Shown here piece after piece: positions 37,896 to 46,279 of a stretch of 64,000 nt of DNA (within the stretch, counting starts at the first letter, position 1; the number at the start of each line of letters is the position of its first letter). The DNA comes from Chitinophagales bacterium. GTDB lineage: Bacteria; Bacteroidota; Bacteroidia; Chitinophagales; UBA2359. The notes under the pieces are model-generated. The model saw nothing but the letters and a program-made list of their open reading frames with translations. It had not been told where the DNA came from and did not search any database. The stretch spans positions 237,853 to 301,852 of the forward strand of contig JAHDFD010000001.1 of assembly GCA_020628375.1 (NCBI GenBank), in the 5' to 3' direction. Position numbers and translations under genes: made by a program.

Positions 37896-37903
37896 TACTT
37901 TTG
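37896..37903 (+). promoter_or_regulatory. TAnnTTTG promoter element
   Basis: Reads TACTTTTG then CACC, a common Bacteroidota -7 context. It lies only 10 bases before the ATG at 37914, so the transcript would be almost leaderless. Confidence 0.55.
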
Positions 37904-37913
37904 CACCAGTAAT

Positions 37914-38228
37914 ATGAAGATGCACTATACAATCCTGTCGCTGCTATTAAGTGCTGTTTGTTTGATTTATACAGCTTGGGCCAATTTAGACTTAATACAA
38001 ATGTTGGGCACTACCGATTTCAACCTCCAGGGCGATTTCAAACCAGCAATGGTGGTGAATGACAGTCTTACACTTCGTTTTTTTATATCGATGGCAGCTT
38101 TGGGATTTAGTATATTAGCCTTGCTTAAAAAACAGATGCTATCTATATGGGCGGTAATTATTTCAATTTTCGTTTGGTTGGTGGTTTTTATTCCAATCTG
38201 GTTTGTGATGGTTAAGGTTCATTTGTGA
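37914..38228 (+). CDS. Small membrane protein, unknown function
   Basis: 104 residues with three hydrophobic segments (about 5-25, 49-67 and 73-100) and a short loop (NLDLIQMLGTTDFNLQGDF) between the first two. No family recognised. It is convergent with fabH, with seven bases between the stop codons, and has its own promoter-like element. Confidence 0.7.
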   Translation: MKMHYTILSLLLSAVCLIYTAWANLDLIQMLGTTDFNLQGDFKPAMVVNDSLTLRFFISMAALGFSILALLKKQMLSIWAVIISIFVWLVVFIPIWFVMVKVHL

Positions 38229-38235
38229 TCAATCA

Positions 38236-39231
38236 TTACGCTTCACCATCATACGCCCATTTCAGATAAACAGAACCCCAGGTAAAACCTCCACCAAAAG
38301 CAGCTAATATCAAATTATCTCCTTTTTTAAGCTCTTTCTCCCATTCCCATAGACAAATTGGAATGGTGCCGGCTGTAGTGTTACCATACTTTTGAATATT
38401 AAGCATTACTTTATCTTCACTTACGCCCATGCGTTTTGCAGTAGCATCGATTATACGCTTATTTGCCTGATGTGGAACCAGATATTTTACATCATCAGCA
38501 GACAATTGATTTTTTTCCATGATCTGGTGAGCCACTTCTGCCATTTTAGTAACCGCAAATTTGAATACAGTTCTGCCATCCTGAAAAGCATAATGCTCTC
38601 TTGCATCTACTGTTTCATGTGAAGCTGGTTTCACAGACCCACCTGCCTTCATGTGTAAATGGGCGGCACCTGCTCCGTCGGCACATAAAATTGAATCCAT
38701 GATACCAACACCTTCATAATTCGGTTCTAACAGTACAGCTCCGGCTCCATCGCCAAAAAGCACACAAGTGTTACGATCCTGATAATCAATTATAGCAGAC
38801 ATCTTATCTGCTCCAACCACGATCACCTTTTTATAAGTTTCCGATTCAATGAATTTTGCTCCGGTAGTTAGTGCGTACAAAAAACCTGAACATGCTGCTC
38901 CAATATCAAAACCAGCACAAGCAATGCCTAACTTATGTGCAATTAAATTAGCAGTAGCCGGAAAAGGCATATCCGGCGTTACAGTAGCACAGATTATGAG
39001 ATCTATACTTTCTGCCGGAGTATTTGTTTTTTTTAATAGTTTTTCAATGGCTGGAGCTGCCATATCAGATGTACCCAAGCCCTTTCCAAGTAAACGTCTT
39101 TCGCGAATACCGGTTCTTGATTGAATCCATTCATCATTCGTATCGACCATACGCTCTAAATCGGCGTTAGATAAGATTTTTTCCGGGAGAAAAGCATGTA
39201 CGCCGGTGATTGCAGCAGAAGGTCTTGACAT
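38236..39231 (-). CDS. fabH: 3-oxoacyl-ACP synthase III (FabH)
   Basis: 331 residues, the normal FabH length. The catalytic triad is visible: Cys114 in [10 protein letters not shown], His254 in VPHQANKRI, Asn284 in [11 protein letters not shown]. The end [13 protein letters not shown] is conserved. It condenses acetyl- or branched acyl-CoA with malonyl-ACP to start fatty-acid synthesis. It follows rpmF, as in many bacteria, but the plsX gene often found between them is absent. Its own promoter and a dyad lie at 39269-39310. Confidence 0.95.
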   Translation of the reverse strand: MSRPSAAITGVHAFLPEKILSNADLERMVDTNDEWIQSRTGIRERRLLGKGLGTSDMAAPAIEKLLKKTNTPAESIDLIICATVTPDMPFPATANLIAHKLGIACAGFDIGAACSGFLYALTTGAKFIESETYKKVIVVGADKMSAIIDYQDRNTCVLFGDGAGAVLLEPNYEGVGIMDSILCADGAGAAHLHMKAGGSVKPASHETVDAREHYAFQDGRTVFKFAVTKMAEVAHQIMEKNQLSADDVKYLVPHQANKRIIDATAKRMGVSEDKVMLNIQKYGNTTAGTIPICLWEWEKELKKGDNLILAAFGGGFTWGSVYLKWAYDGEA

Positions 39232-39268
39232 TTTTCTTAATTTAAGTCGAATAAATCCTTAAATAACT

Positions 39269-39310
39269 ATAGGGTTAAAGAAAAAAGCTCCTTAACCCTA
39301 TACAAAGTTA
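39269..39310 (-). promoter_or_regulatory. fabH promoter with overlapping dyad
   Basis: On the minus strand TAACTTTG (39303-39310) fits the -7 consensus. Immediately after it is a perfect 10-bp inverted repeat (ATAGGGTTAA / TTAACCCTAT, 39269-39301) with a 13-nt spacer, covering the expected transcription start. It could be an operator or a 5' mRNA hairpin controlling fabH. Confidence 0.5.
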
Positions 39311-39381
39311 GTTTTTGAAAAACAATTCACGAACCATTTTAAATTTTAAATGGAACGGATTATGTGTTTTAACCTTTGTTT

Positions 39382-39579
39382 CTACTCAACAACATCAGAA
39401 ACAGGAATGGCAATACGGCCATTATAGTATAAGTTTCCTTCGTTATCGTAGTATGCACGATGACGTAGATGCGCTTCTCCTGTTTGCTGGCAAATAGAAA
39501 CCTGAGGTGCTGTCGCCTTGTAGTGTGTACGACGCTTATCGCGACGTGTTTTTGATATTTTACGTTTAGGATGTGCCAT
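39382..39579 (-). CDS. rpmF: Ribosomal protein bL32
   Basis: 65 residues beginning [20 protein letters not shown], the signature of bL32. The usual zinc-binding Cys pairs of some bL32 proteins are mostly missing (only Cys29 in VSICQQTG), as in the Cys-poor version. It sits 24 bp after the DUF177 gene, a near-universal pairing. Confidence 0.95.
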   Translation of the reverse strand: MAHPKRKISKTRRDKRRTHYKATAPQVSICQQTGEAHLRHRAYYDNEGNLYYNGRIAIPVSDVVE

Positions 39580-39603
39580 GACGTATTATTTTTAAATTAA
39601 AAA

Positions 39604-40167
39604 TTATTTCTTTTGTTTCAGTTTCCTGAGTGCTTCCCAACGAGGATCATTGAATGTATCATCTTCGTCTTCTTCACCGAACCCTTCATCACTATCGTCT
39701 CCTTCTAACCATTCCATTACAGCCTGATTACAAGTTGAATTTCCATCTTCATCATCTGGGTGTACCTTATAAATTGGCATACTCAGAATCAAAAATTCAT
39801 AAATTAGCTCTGCAATATTAAGATGTGTTTCATTCTTATCAATGAATATAATATCAGGATCATCATCTGGTTGTGAACTTTCACGCAGCGCTTTAAACTT
39901 CACAAGTATTTTGTATCGATCTTCGATGGGTAACTTTAGTAAATCATTACACCTGTCACAATCGACATCAACTGTACCCGAAAGGTTGAACCCTAATTCA
40001 AACACATTCTCCCTTTTTGTGAATTCAAGCTGAACAGCTATATCACATTCTTTCACTGGCGATTCTTCTATTAATGATAAAAGTTCGCCATTTATTTGGT
40101 AAGAAAAAATGTGTAAGCCTAACTTGAGCCCCACAAAGGGAATGTCATATTTTTCAAAGCTTTTCAA
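39604..40167 (-). CDS. DUF177 (YceD-like) protein, rRNA-processing associated
   Basis: 187 residues if translation begins at the TTG at 40167 (MKSFEKYDIPFVGLKLG), which matches the usual N-terminus in Bacteroidota. A longer frame from 40212 would include the promoter element at 40191-40198 and is rejected. The core has the Cys pair VDVDCDRCNDLLKLPI, and the end is very acidic (GDDSDEGFGEEDEDD). YceD homologues are linked to 23S rRNA maturation. It precedes rpmF in the same operon. Confidence 0.8.
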   Translation of the reverse strand: MKSFEKYDIPFVGLKLGLHIFSYQINGELLSLIEESPVKECDIAVQLEFTKRENVFELGFNLSGTVDVDCDRCNDLLKLPIEDRYKILVKFKALRESSQPDDDPDIIFIDKNETHLNIAELIYEFLILSMPIYKVHPDDEDGNSTCNQAVMEWLEGDDSDEGFGEEDEDDTFNDPRWEALRKLKQKK

Positions 40168-40190
40168 GGAACATTTCGATAAATGGAGTG

Positions 40191-40198
40191 CAAAGTTA
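40191..40198 (-). promoter_or_regulatory. TAnnTTTG promoter of the DUF177-rpmF operon
   Basis: Reads TAACTTTG then CACTCC on the minus strand, 23 bases before the proposed TTG start. It decides the start of the DUF177 gene. Confidence 0.6.
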
Positions 40199-40321
40199 AT
40201 GGTTTTTACCAATATATTGTTAGCCCATTACACAAAATTGAAATTTCTGGATGGTCATTCTGTTAAAAACATTTGACTTAAATCAAAAATACATAATTTA
40301 GCCACCGAAAAATGAAAGACT

Positions 40322-41293
40322 ATGAGAACAAACTTACTATTAATCATATCTGTAATCCTTTTTTTAGGTTTTAATATCAAGGCACAAAACTTAGAAAATA
40401 ACAGTTTTGAAAATTGGGTAGATGACTTCGATGCTAACGGTGATTTTCTGTATCAAGAATTAGGAGGTTACTGGACTACCAATAATCTGGTTTCTACAGT
40501 TAACTCAGAAACTACTCCATTTGTAACACCCGAAACTGAAAGAGTACAGGATGGCGACAGAGCTATCAGACTTGAATCGAATTTTTTAGTAGGCTTTGGC
40601 GGTGGCTTACCGGTTGGTGCTTTAGCAGGTGTAGGTGAATTCGAATTGAATTTTGCCAATCAGTTTGAATCGTATATAGAAGGGAAACCTTTTACTTCCA
40701 GACCTACACAACTTACCGGTTACTATATATACGAACCCGTTGATATAGATGATGAAGGAACAATCGTTGAAGATGAGTGTGAAATTTACACCTATCTGAC
40801 TAAGTATTCTAATAATAAAAGAGATACGCTAGGTGTCGCTTATTTTAGTTCTAAAGAAACTGTTTCCGACTATCAGTATTTACAAATACCTTTTGAATAT
40901 ACAAGCGAAGAGGCACCTGATACTATGTTCACTGTATTTGCTGCAAGTAAGGCTGCTGCCCCACCTCTATATTATGCAGGCATAGGAACTGTTTTAATCG
41001 TCGATAACTTCAACCTTTCTTATGATCCGGTTAATATTTCTGCACCTTTGGTTCCTTTGTATGAAATGAACTTATATCCTAATCCGGTTGCCGATTATCT
41101 TCAATTGGATATTGATCATAATAGTGTTCTGGATTTTGAGCTTTTTTCTATGGATGGTAAATCTGTTTTAAAAGAAACAATTCTTACAAAGCAACATATT
41201 TTCAATATTCAGCACTTAACAAGTGGAACGTATGTATATCGTATTTCTGAAAATGAGAAAACGGTTGCAGGAGGGCAGGTTTCTGTTAAGTAG
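40322..41293 (+). CDS. T9SS cargo with PCMD-like (putative carbohydrate metabolism) domain
   Basis: 323 residues: signal peptide (to IKAQ), a domain of about 220 residues with ENNSFENWVDDFD, GYWTTNN, VQDGDRAIRLES, GKPFTSRPTQLTGYYIYEP and a final VDNFNLSY. These match the PCMD-type carbohydrate-related domain pattern. A type A sorting domain follows (MNLYPNPVADYLQLDI ... GTYVYRISENEKTVAGG). Likely surface-exposed and polysaccharide-related (inference). Single-gene unit. Confidence 0.8.
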   Translation: MRTNLLLIISVILFLGFNIKAQNLENNSFENWVDDFDANGDFLYQELGGYWTTNNLVSTVNSETTPFVTPETERVQDGDRAIRLESNFLVGFGGGLPVGALAGVGEFELNFANQFESYIEGKPFTSRPTQLTGYYIYEPVDIDDEGTIVEDECEIYTYLTKYSNNKRDTLGVAYFSSKETVSDYQYLQIPFEYTSEEAPDTMFTVFAASKAAAPPLYYAGIGTVLIVDNFNLSYDPVNISAPLVPLYEMNLYPNPVADYLQLDIDHNSVLDFELFSMDGKSVLKETILTKQHIFNIQHLTSGTYVYRISENEKTVAGGQVSVK

Positions 41294-41671
41294 GTGTGTA
41301 GAAATTTCTTTATAATGTTTGTTGAGAGATTTTTTTGATAGACAAGGAAGAAATACGGAGAATATTGAAATATTTGAGGATTTTTTGACGAAGTAAATCA
41401 GAAAAACATTCAAAAGAACTATTAAGAAACACTACCCGAAAAACGAAAATATTCACCTTTTTCAGAGTTTAACCTAAAAACATTTTTATTAAAACCCTGA
41501 TCTGTGAAAATAATTTAAAAGTTGCGACCTAATTATGCGAATTCTGAATTTTCAACTTCTTGTTTTGAACACCAATTAATGCTTCTAATCAAGAGCATCT
41601 TCAGAAAAAAAACGTATATTAGATTGTTTTTCTTTCCTGAAAACTATGTTTTTGAGACCCAAAACTCAACT
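41294..41671. other. Non-coding gap
   Basis: 378 AT-rich bases. An open frame from a TTG at 41522 runs into the next gene, but its first 50 residues look like noise and a good signal peptide starts only at 41672. No terminator, repeat or promoter that I can defend. Confidence 0.5.
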
Positions 41672-42400
41672 ATGAAATTAGTCAGTACTCTTTTAACCCT
41701 GCTCCTTTGTTTTAATTTCAGTGCTTTATCACAAAAAAGTATTAAGAATAAAAAGCCCAAATTAGGTATTCAGGGTGGTGCCAATATTGGTGCTTTATGG
41801 GGTGCTAATGCTGAAGATGGTGACTCTGGCAGCCCTGGAATTGGTTTCAATGGAGGTGTATATACTTACTTTCATTTAATAGGTGATGTTGACTTTAAAC
41901 CTTCTATAAACTATGGTTATAATGGCGTTTCTTTTGATTCGGTACGAGAGCTAAAGAATTTCCCTGCTACTCAAGATGGTTTCCCGCTCTATATAGATGG
42001 GATTAGCGAAGTAAGTGGCGAAGTAGATGTTCATTATATAGAATTACCACTTGAATTCATTCTTAATTTTGGGCAACGCTTTGCGATGCAGTTAGGTTCC
42101 AGGATCGGATATATGTTTGCAGGTAATGTTGAAGGAGAAATTCAGCCCTATATAGGCTCGAAATTAACACAAATGGATATTGAAGATCTTTCAGATCATC
42201 TGGTATTAGATAAAGGTTCTTTAGATTGGCGTGTAGGTATTGGATTCCATTATAAACTAAGTGCCAAAACCAAGGTTGCGGCGAATATGGTTGTTGGATT
42301 CAATGAAATAAATACACCAACCGATAATTTTACAGACCAGCTTAAAAACGTATATGCTACTACTTATATAGCTTATAATATTTTTGGTAATTATTATTAA
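41672..42400 (+). CDS. Outer-membrane beta-barrel protein (PorT-like fold)
   Basis: 242 residues from the ATG at 41672, which starts a signal peptide (MKLVSTLLTLLLCFNFSALS). The mature part has alternating amphipathic strands: LGIQGGANIGALWGAN, GFNGGVYTYFHLIGDVDFKP, HYIELPLEFILNFGQRFAMQ, DWRVGIGFHYKLSAKTKVAA. Strands ending in aromatic residues are typical of small 8-strand outer-membrane barrels in Bacteroidota. It lies 28 bp before an esterase-type lipoprotein gene, probably an operon. Specific role unknown. Confidence 0.75.
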   Translation: MKLVSTLLTLLLCFNFSALSQKSIKNKKPKLGIQGGANIGALWGANAEDGDSGSPGIGFNGGVYTYFHLIGDVDFKPSINYGYNGVSFDSVRELKNFPATQDGFPLYIDGISEVSGEVDVHYIELPLEFILNFGQRFAMQLGSRIGYMFAGNVEGEIQPYIGSKLTQMDIEDLSDHLVLDKGSLDWRVGIGFHYKLSAKTKVAANMVVGFNEINTPTDNFTDQLKNVYATTYIAYNIFGNYY

Positions 42401-42428
42401 AATTTACTTTTGAAAGTTGAAAAAGGCA

Positions 42429-43385
42429 ATGTATCATTTTTTCAATTTGAAGGTTCAGTTAAAAAAGTTATTGATACTTTGCTTGCTAACCATTTCAGCT
42501 TGTTTTAGCAGTAATTCTGAGGAAAAGACTTTAACTTTATCAAGTGGTAAAGCAGATAGAATAGAGCAGTTCAAATCTGCATTTGTTTCTCCGAGGAATA
42601 TCGACATCTGGCTTCCTGAAAATTATTCAGCAGATAAAAAGTATGCTGTACTATACATGCATGACGGACAAATGTTATTCGACGCAACAACAACGTGGAA
42701 CAAACAAGAATGGGGGGTTGATGAAACAATGTCTCAGCTTTTAAAAAAAGGAGAAATAAGCAATACTATAGTTGTTGGAATATGGAATACTAGCTTCAGA
42801 CATTCAGAATATTTTCCTCAAAAACCTTTTGAAAAACTTAAATCGAATTTTCAGGATTCATTACTTAATCACGGCAAAAGAGATCCCAATACGGCATTAT
42901 TCAAAACCAAAGTTTGTTCTGACAATTACTTAAGGTTCATTGTACAGGAATTGAAGCCTTTTATCGATAATAAATATTCAACTTTTACTGATGCGAAACA
43001 TACATTCATAGCCGGTTCAAGTATGGGTGGACTTATTTCTATGTATGCCTTGTGTGAATATCCTGAAGTTTTTTCTGGAGCTGCCTGTTTATCTAGCCAT
43101 TGGATCGGCACATTTGATACATTGAATAACCCTATTCCCAATAAATTTGCTGAATACTTAAAAACTCATTTACCTGATGTTGGCAATCATCGTATTTATT
43201 TTGATTACGGAACTCAAACACTCGATGCTTTATACGAACCCTACCAGTTTATGATAGATTCGGTATTGCTTGAAAATGGTTACGATGAATCGGTGTGGAT
43301 CACTAAAAAATTTGAAGGCGAAAACCACTCTGAAGCATCCTGGCGTAAAAGATTAGATATACCATTAAAGTTTTTACTTGAGTAG
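42429..43385 (+). CDS. Esterase-family lipoprotein (alpha/beta-hydrolase, PF00756-like)
   Basis: 318 residues from the ATG at 42429; a TTG at 42417 is an alternative. The lipoprotein signal ends LLTISAC. The esterase core has IDIWLPENYSADKKYAVLYM, HDGQMLFD, the nucleophile Ser198 in AGSSMGGL, and a His in EGENHSEASWRK. It resembles siderophore or carbohydrate esterases with this fold. It is probably anchored to the outer membrane and acts on an imported ester; substrate unknown. Follows the beta-barrel gene closely. Confidence 0.8.
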   Translation: MYHFFNLKVQLKKLLILCLLTISACFSSNSEEKTLTLSSGKADRIEQFKSAFVSPRNIDIWLPENYSADKKYAVLYMHDGQMLFDATTTWNKQEWGVDETMSQLLKKGEISNTIVVGIWNTSFRHSEYFPQKPFEKLKSNFQDSLLNHGKRDPNTALFKTKVCSDNYLRFIVQELKPFIDNKYSTFTDAKHTFIAGSSMGGLISMYALCEYPEVFSGAACLSSHWIGTFDTLNNPIPNKFAEYLKTHLPDVGNHRIYFDYGTQTLDALYEPYQFMIDSVLLENGYDESVWITKKFEGENHSEASWRKRLDIPLKFLLE

Positions 43386-43415
43386 TTATACAATACAATT
43401 TGAAATATATAATTC

Positions 43416-43709
43416 AAGTTGCGATGTATAATGACATTTTAACAGACCACAGACCACAAAATCTTACTCTTCACGATTAAATGTTTTGGCTCATCCCCAA
43501 TTTGGGTGTAAGATGCAAAAAGAGTATATCAGGGTGAGTAAATAAAAATCTAAATTTCCTTAGAAATAGATATTTTTATGCACAGACAGGGGGGCTCTGC
43601 GAACTCGACATACGGATTTATAGCCTTCACCCTATATCAGTATGAGCCAATGTTTTTTTTGTGGACAGTGGACTATTGTACTGTTGACAGTTGAGATTTA
43701 TCGCAACTT
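43416..43709. mobile_element. MITE-like element, family A, copy 3, interrupted by family C
   Basis: Ends AAGTTGCGATGTATAATGAC and AGATTTATCGCAACTT match copy 1. A 17-base segment after GACATTTT is missing. A 165-bp family C element is inserted at 43486-43650. The 43710-43880 remainder shows nothing further. Confidence 0.85.
43486..43650. mobile_element. MITE-like element, family C (165 bp), nested
   Basis: Terminal repeats TTGGCTCAT / ATGAGCCAA extend imperfectly to GGGTG about 20 bases in. Flanked by TGTT on both sides (43482-43485, 43651-43654), a 4-bp target duplication inside a family A element. No coding capacity. Only one copy is seen in this window. Confidence 0.75.
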
Positions 43710-43880
43710 AAGTAATATATAACCGTATTATTGTATCGAAAAATGTTCCTCAAACTACAATGCTACTTCTTTTCAAACCCAATTCTTTCCACATTACGTG
43801 GATAATGTTGTCTGATAACAACAGAAAGTCGTATATTTCCGTTAGTTAGTTGTATTGATAGAAACAATAAATCATTAGCT

Positions 43881-44246
43881 ATGAGTTTTTTACGTTCATC
43901 ATTTTTTAAGCTACCACAATATAAAAAGTTTGACTACAAGCCAATTTACTTTGATGATGAGGCTGAGGCAAAAAGAAAAAGAAAGGAACAACGTTTGGAA
44001 AAAGGTAGCTTTGAAAGGGGAAGTTTTTATAAGAGTCAAAGTACTTTAGCTGGTGCTTTCACTGAAAAAGAGTTTGCTTTCCGATCTAGACATAACAAAG
44101 GGTCTCAATTTATGCGAACGGTATTACTTACAATAATGATGTTTGCTATTTTTGCCTACTTCATGGGAAAATTACCTAGTGTTGTCGCAATAGGCACTGT
44201 GCTTATTTGCTTGATCGTATTTGTTAAGAATGTAAATAAAATGTGA
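43881..44246 (+). CDS. Small membrane protein upstream of mutL, unknown function
   Basis: 121 residues. The N-terminal ~75 residues are charged (DDEAEAKRKRKEQRLEKG), followed by two hydrophobic segments (about 79-95 and 98-115). No signal peptide, so the charged part is probably cytoplasmic. No function recognised. It lies 74 bp before mutL on the same strand and may be co-transcribed. Confidence 0.7.
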   Translation: MSFLRSSFFKLPQYKKFDYKPIYFDDEAEAKRKRKEQRLEKGSFERGSFYKSQSTLAGAFTEKEFAFRSRHNKGSQFMRTVLLTIMMFAIFAYFMGKLPSVVAIGTVLICLIVFVKNVNKM

Positions 44247-44320
44247 TCTATCTGAAAACAGTATCAGATTAAGGAACGCTAACTCATTAAAACATATATT
44301 AATAAGAAAGAAAGAATAAT

Positions 44321-46204
44321 ATGGGTAATATAATTCACTTGTTGCCCGACTCGGTTGCTGATAAGATTGCCGCGGGTGAGGTTATAGGAAGACCAGCAGC
44401 AGCAGTAAAAGAATTATTAGAGAATGCCATCGATGCGGGTGCCAATAATATACATCTTGTTTTAAAACAAGCAGGAAAAGAGTTAATAAAGGTTGTTGAT
44501 AATGGAAAAGGTATGTCTCCGATGGATGCGCGTATGTGTTTTTCCCGTCATGCTACTTCAAAAATAAGTGAAGCAGAAGATCTGTTTCAGCTATCAACCA
44601 AGGGATTTCGTGGTGAAGCGCTCGCTTCAATAGCCGCAGTAGCACAAGTAGAATTGCGTACACGCCCTACCGACGATGAATTGGGTACTTATATCAGAAT
44701 TGAAGGTAGTGAGGTAATCGAACAAGAGCCTTGTCAGTGCGTTCCCGGCACCCACTTCAGCATAAAGAATCTTTTTTATAATGTGCCTGCTCGCCGTCGT
44801 TTTCTGAAATCAGAACAAGTTGAAATGCGTCATATTATTGAAGAGTTTCAACGTATAGTTTTAGCACATCCTAATATTGCATTTACCCTTACACACAATG
44901 AAAAAGAAGTTTATCATCTGAATCAGGGTAATTTAAAGCAACGTATTATTGCCATTATGGGTAAAAAGTATCTGACCGAACTTTTAGTAGTTGAAGAAGA
45001 TACAACCAGCCTTTCGATCAAAGGTTTTGTTGGAAAACCGGAAGTAGCACGAAAGACTAGAGGTCAACAGTTCTTTTTCGTTAATGATCGATTTATTAAA
45101 CATCATTATCTCCAGCATGCCGTGAAAAGCTGCTATGAAGGTATTATGCACGATGACCTGATGCCTTTCTTTGTTTTGTTCTTAGATATTGACCCTTCAA
45201 GAATTGATGTAAATGTTCATCCAAGTAAACAAGAAATAAAATTTGAAGATGAACAGTTAGTTTATAAATTATTAAAATCTGTTGTTCAGAGAGCTTTAGG
45301 TTCTCATAATGTAACACCCGCTATTGATTTCGATCAGGAAGCGATTTTAGATGGTGGAGCATGGATTGCCAATATTAACAAGTCGAACAAAGAAGCTTAC
45401 AATCCATTTACCAATGGAGGCTCTCATCAAGAGCGTGTCTTCAAAATGTTCCAAAATGACTTTCAATCGCAAAAGCCTGTTTCCGACGATTGGAAGCAAG
45501 CTTTACAAACAGAACAATTAAGCAATAAGGAAAACGAAACCGTTGGCACTCAATCGGCAATTACCATAGCATCGAGTGGTGCATCCAATGAGCATATTGA
45601 TGATGATTCAAAAAGTATGTTTTCAGAACATAAGCATGAAACCAATGCCATTCAAATCCATTATCAGTATATTATATATCAAACTGCCAGTGGCTTAATG
45701 CTCGTTGATCGAAAAGCAGCATTAGAACGTATTTTATTTGAACGCTATAAAGCACAGTTTGAACAAGCACAGCCGAGTGCCCCACAACGACAAATGTTTC
45801 CTCAAATATTACGTTTACCTGCAAATGAGAGCCATATTTTACGCAATATACTATCCGATATTCGTATGCTTGGATATCTGATCGAAGAAAAAGAGGCAAA
45901 TCAATTTTCAATCGAAGGGGTACCTGCTGATATGCCTATTAACGATCATAGTCAGGTTATCGAAACTTTATTGGAACAGTATAAACTTAGTTCTAATGAA
46001 CCAGAACAAGATTACAGAACGCAATTCTTTAAAACCTTAGCTCGACAAAATGCCTTAAAAGCTGATAAAGATCTAAGCTTAGAAGAAATGCACAGTTTAG
46101 TAGATAAACTCTTTGGTTGTGATATGTCTTATATTTCTCCCAGTGGTCAGGCAACTTACACACGCCTTACTTTAAATGAAATTGCAAGCTTGTTAAAACG
46201 TTAA
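44321..46204 (+). CDS. mutL: DNA mismatch repair protein MutL
   Basis: 627 residues. The GHKL ATPase N-terminal domain is intact: LLENAIDAGA, DNGKGM, FSRHATSKI, GFRGEALASI, then VNVHPSK. A variable linker (about 350-430) precedes the C-terminal dimerisation domain. The endonuclease motif DQHAx2Ex4E appears as DRKAALERILFE, with Gln and His replaced by Arg and Lys, and the final motif reads SPSGQ instead of CPxGR. The nicking activity may therefore be weak or altered. MutL links MutS mismatch recognition to strand removal. Confidence 0.95.
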   Translation: MGNIIHLLPDSVADKIAAGEVIGRPAAAVKELLENAIDAGANNIHLVLKQAGKELIKVVDNGKGMSPMDARMCFSRHATSKISEAEDLFQLSTKGFRGEALASIAAVAQVELRTRPTDDELGTYIRIEGSEVIEQEPCQCVPGTHFSIKNLFYNVPARRRFLKSEQVEMRHIIEEFQRIVLAHPNIAFTLTHNEKEVYHLNQGNLKQRIIAIMGKKYLTELLVVEEDTTSLSIKGFVGKPEVARKTRGQQFFFVNDRFIKHHYLQHAVKSCYEGIMHDDLMPFFVLFLDIDPSRIDVNVHPSKQEIKFEDEQLVYKLLKSVVQRALGSHNVTPAIDFDQEAILDGGAWIANINKSNKEAYNPFTNGGSHQERVFKMFQNDFQSQKPVSDDWKQALQTEQLSNKENETVGTQSAITIASSGASNEHIDDDSKSMFSEHKHETNAIQIHYQYIIYQTASGLMLVDRKAALERILFERYKAQFEQAQPSAPQRQMFPQILRLPANESHILRNILSDIRMLGYLIEEKEANQFSIEGVPADMPINDHSQVIETLLEQYKLSSNEPEQDYRTQFFKTLARQNALKADKDLSLEEMHSLVDKLFGCDMSYISPSGQATYTRLTLNEIASLLKR

Positions 46205-46279
46205 TAATTAAGCTTTTATAGCTTATTTATAAAACCTAATTATTTTTTTCTCGTTTTATATATTAAAACGAACTCTTAC

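Noticed and set aside
39382..39579. Frameshift or loss of the zinc site in bL32
   Set aside because: Cys-poor bL32 variants are known and the length and other residues are normal.
41522..41671. N-terminal extension of the beta-barrel gene
   Set aside because: The extra 50 residues look non-coding, and a signal peptide begins precisely at 41672.
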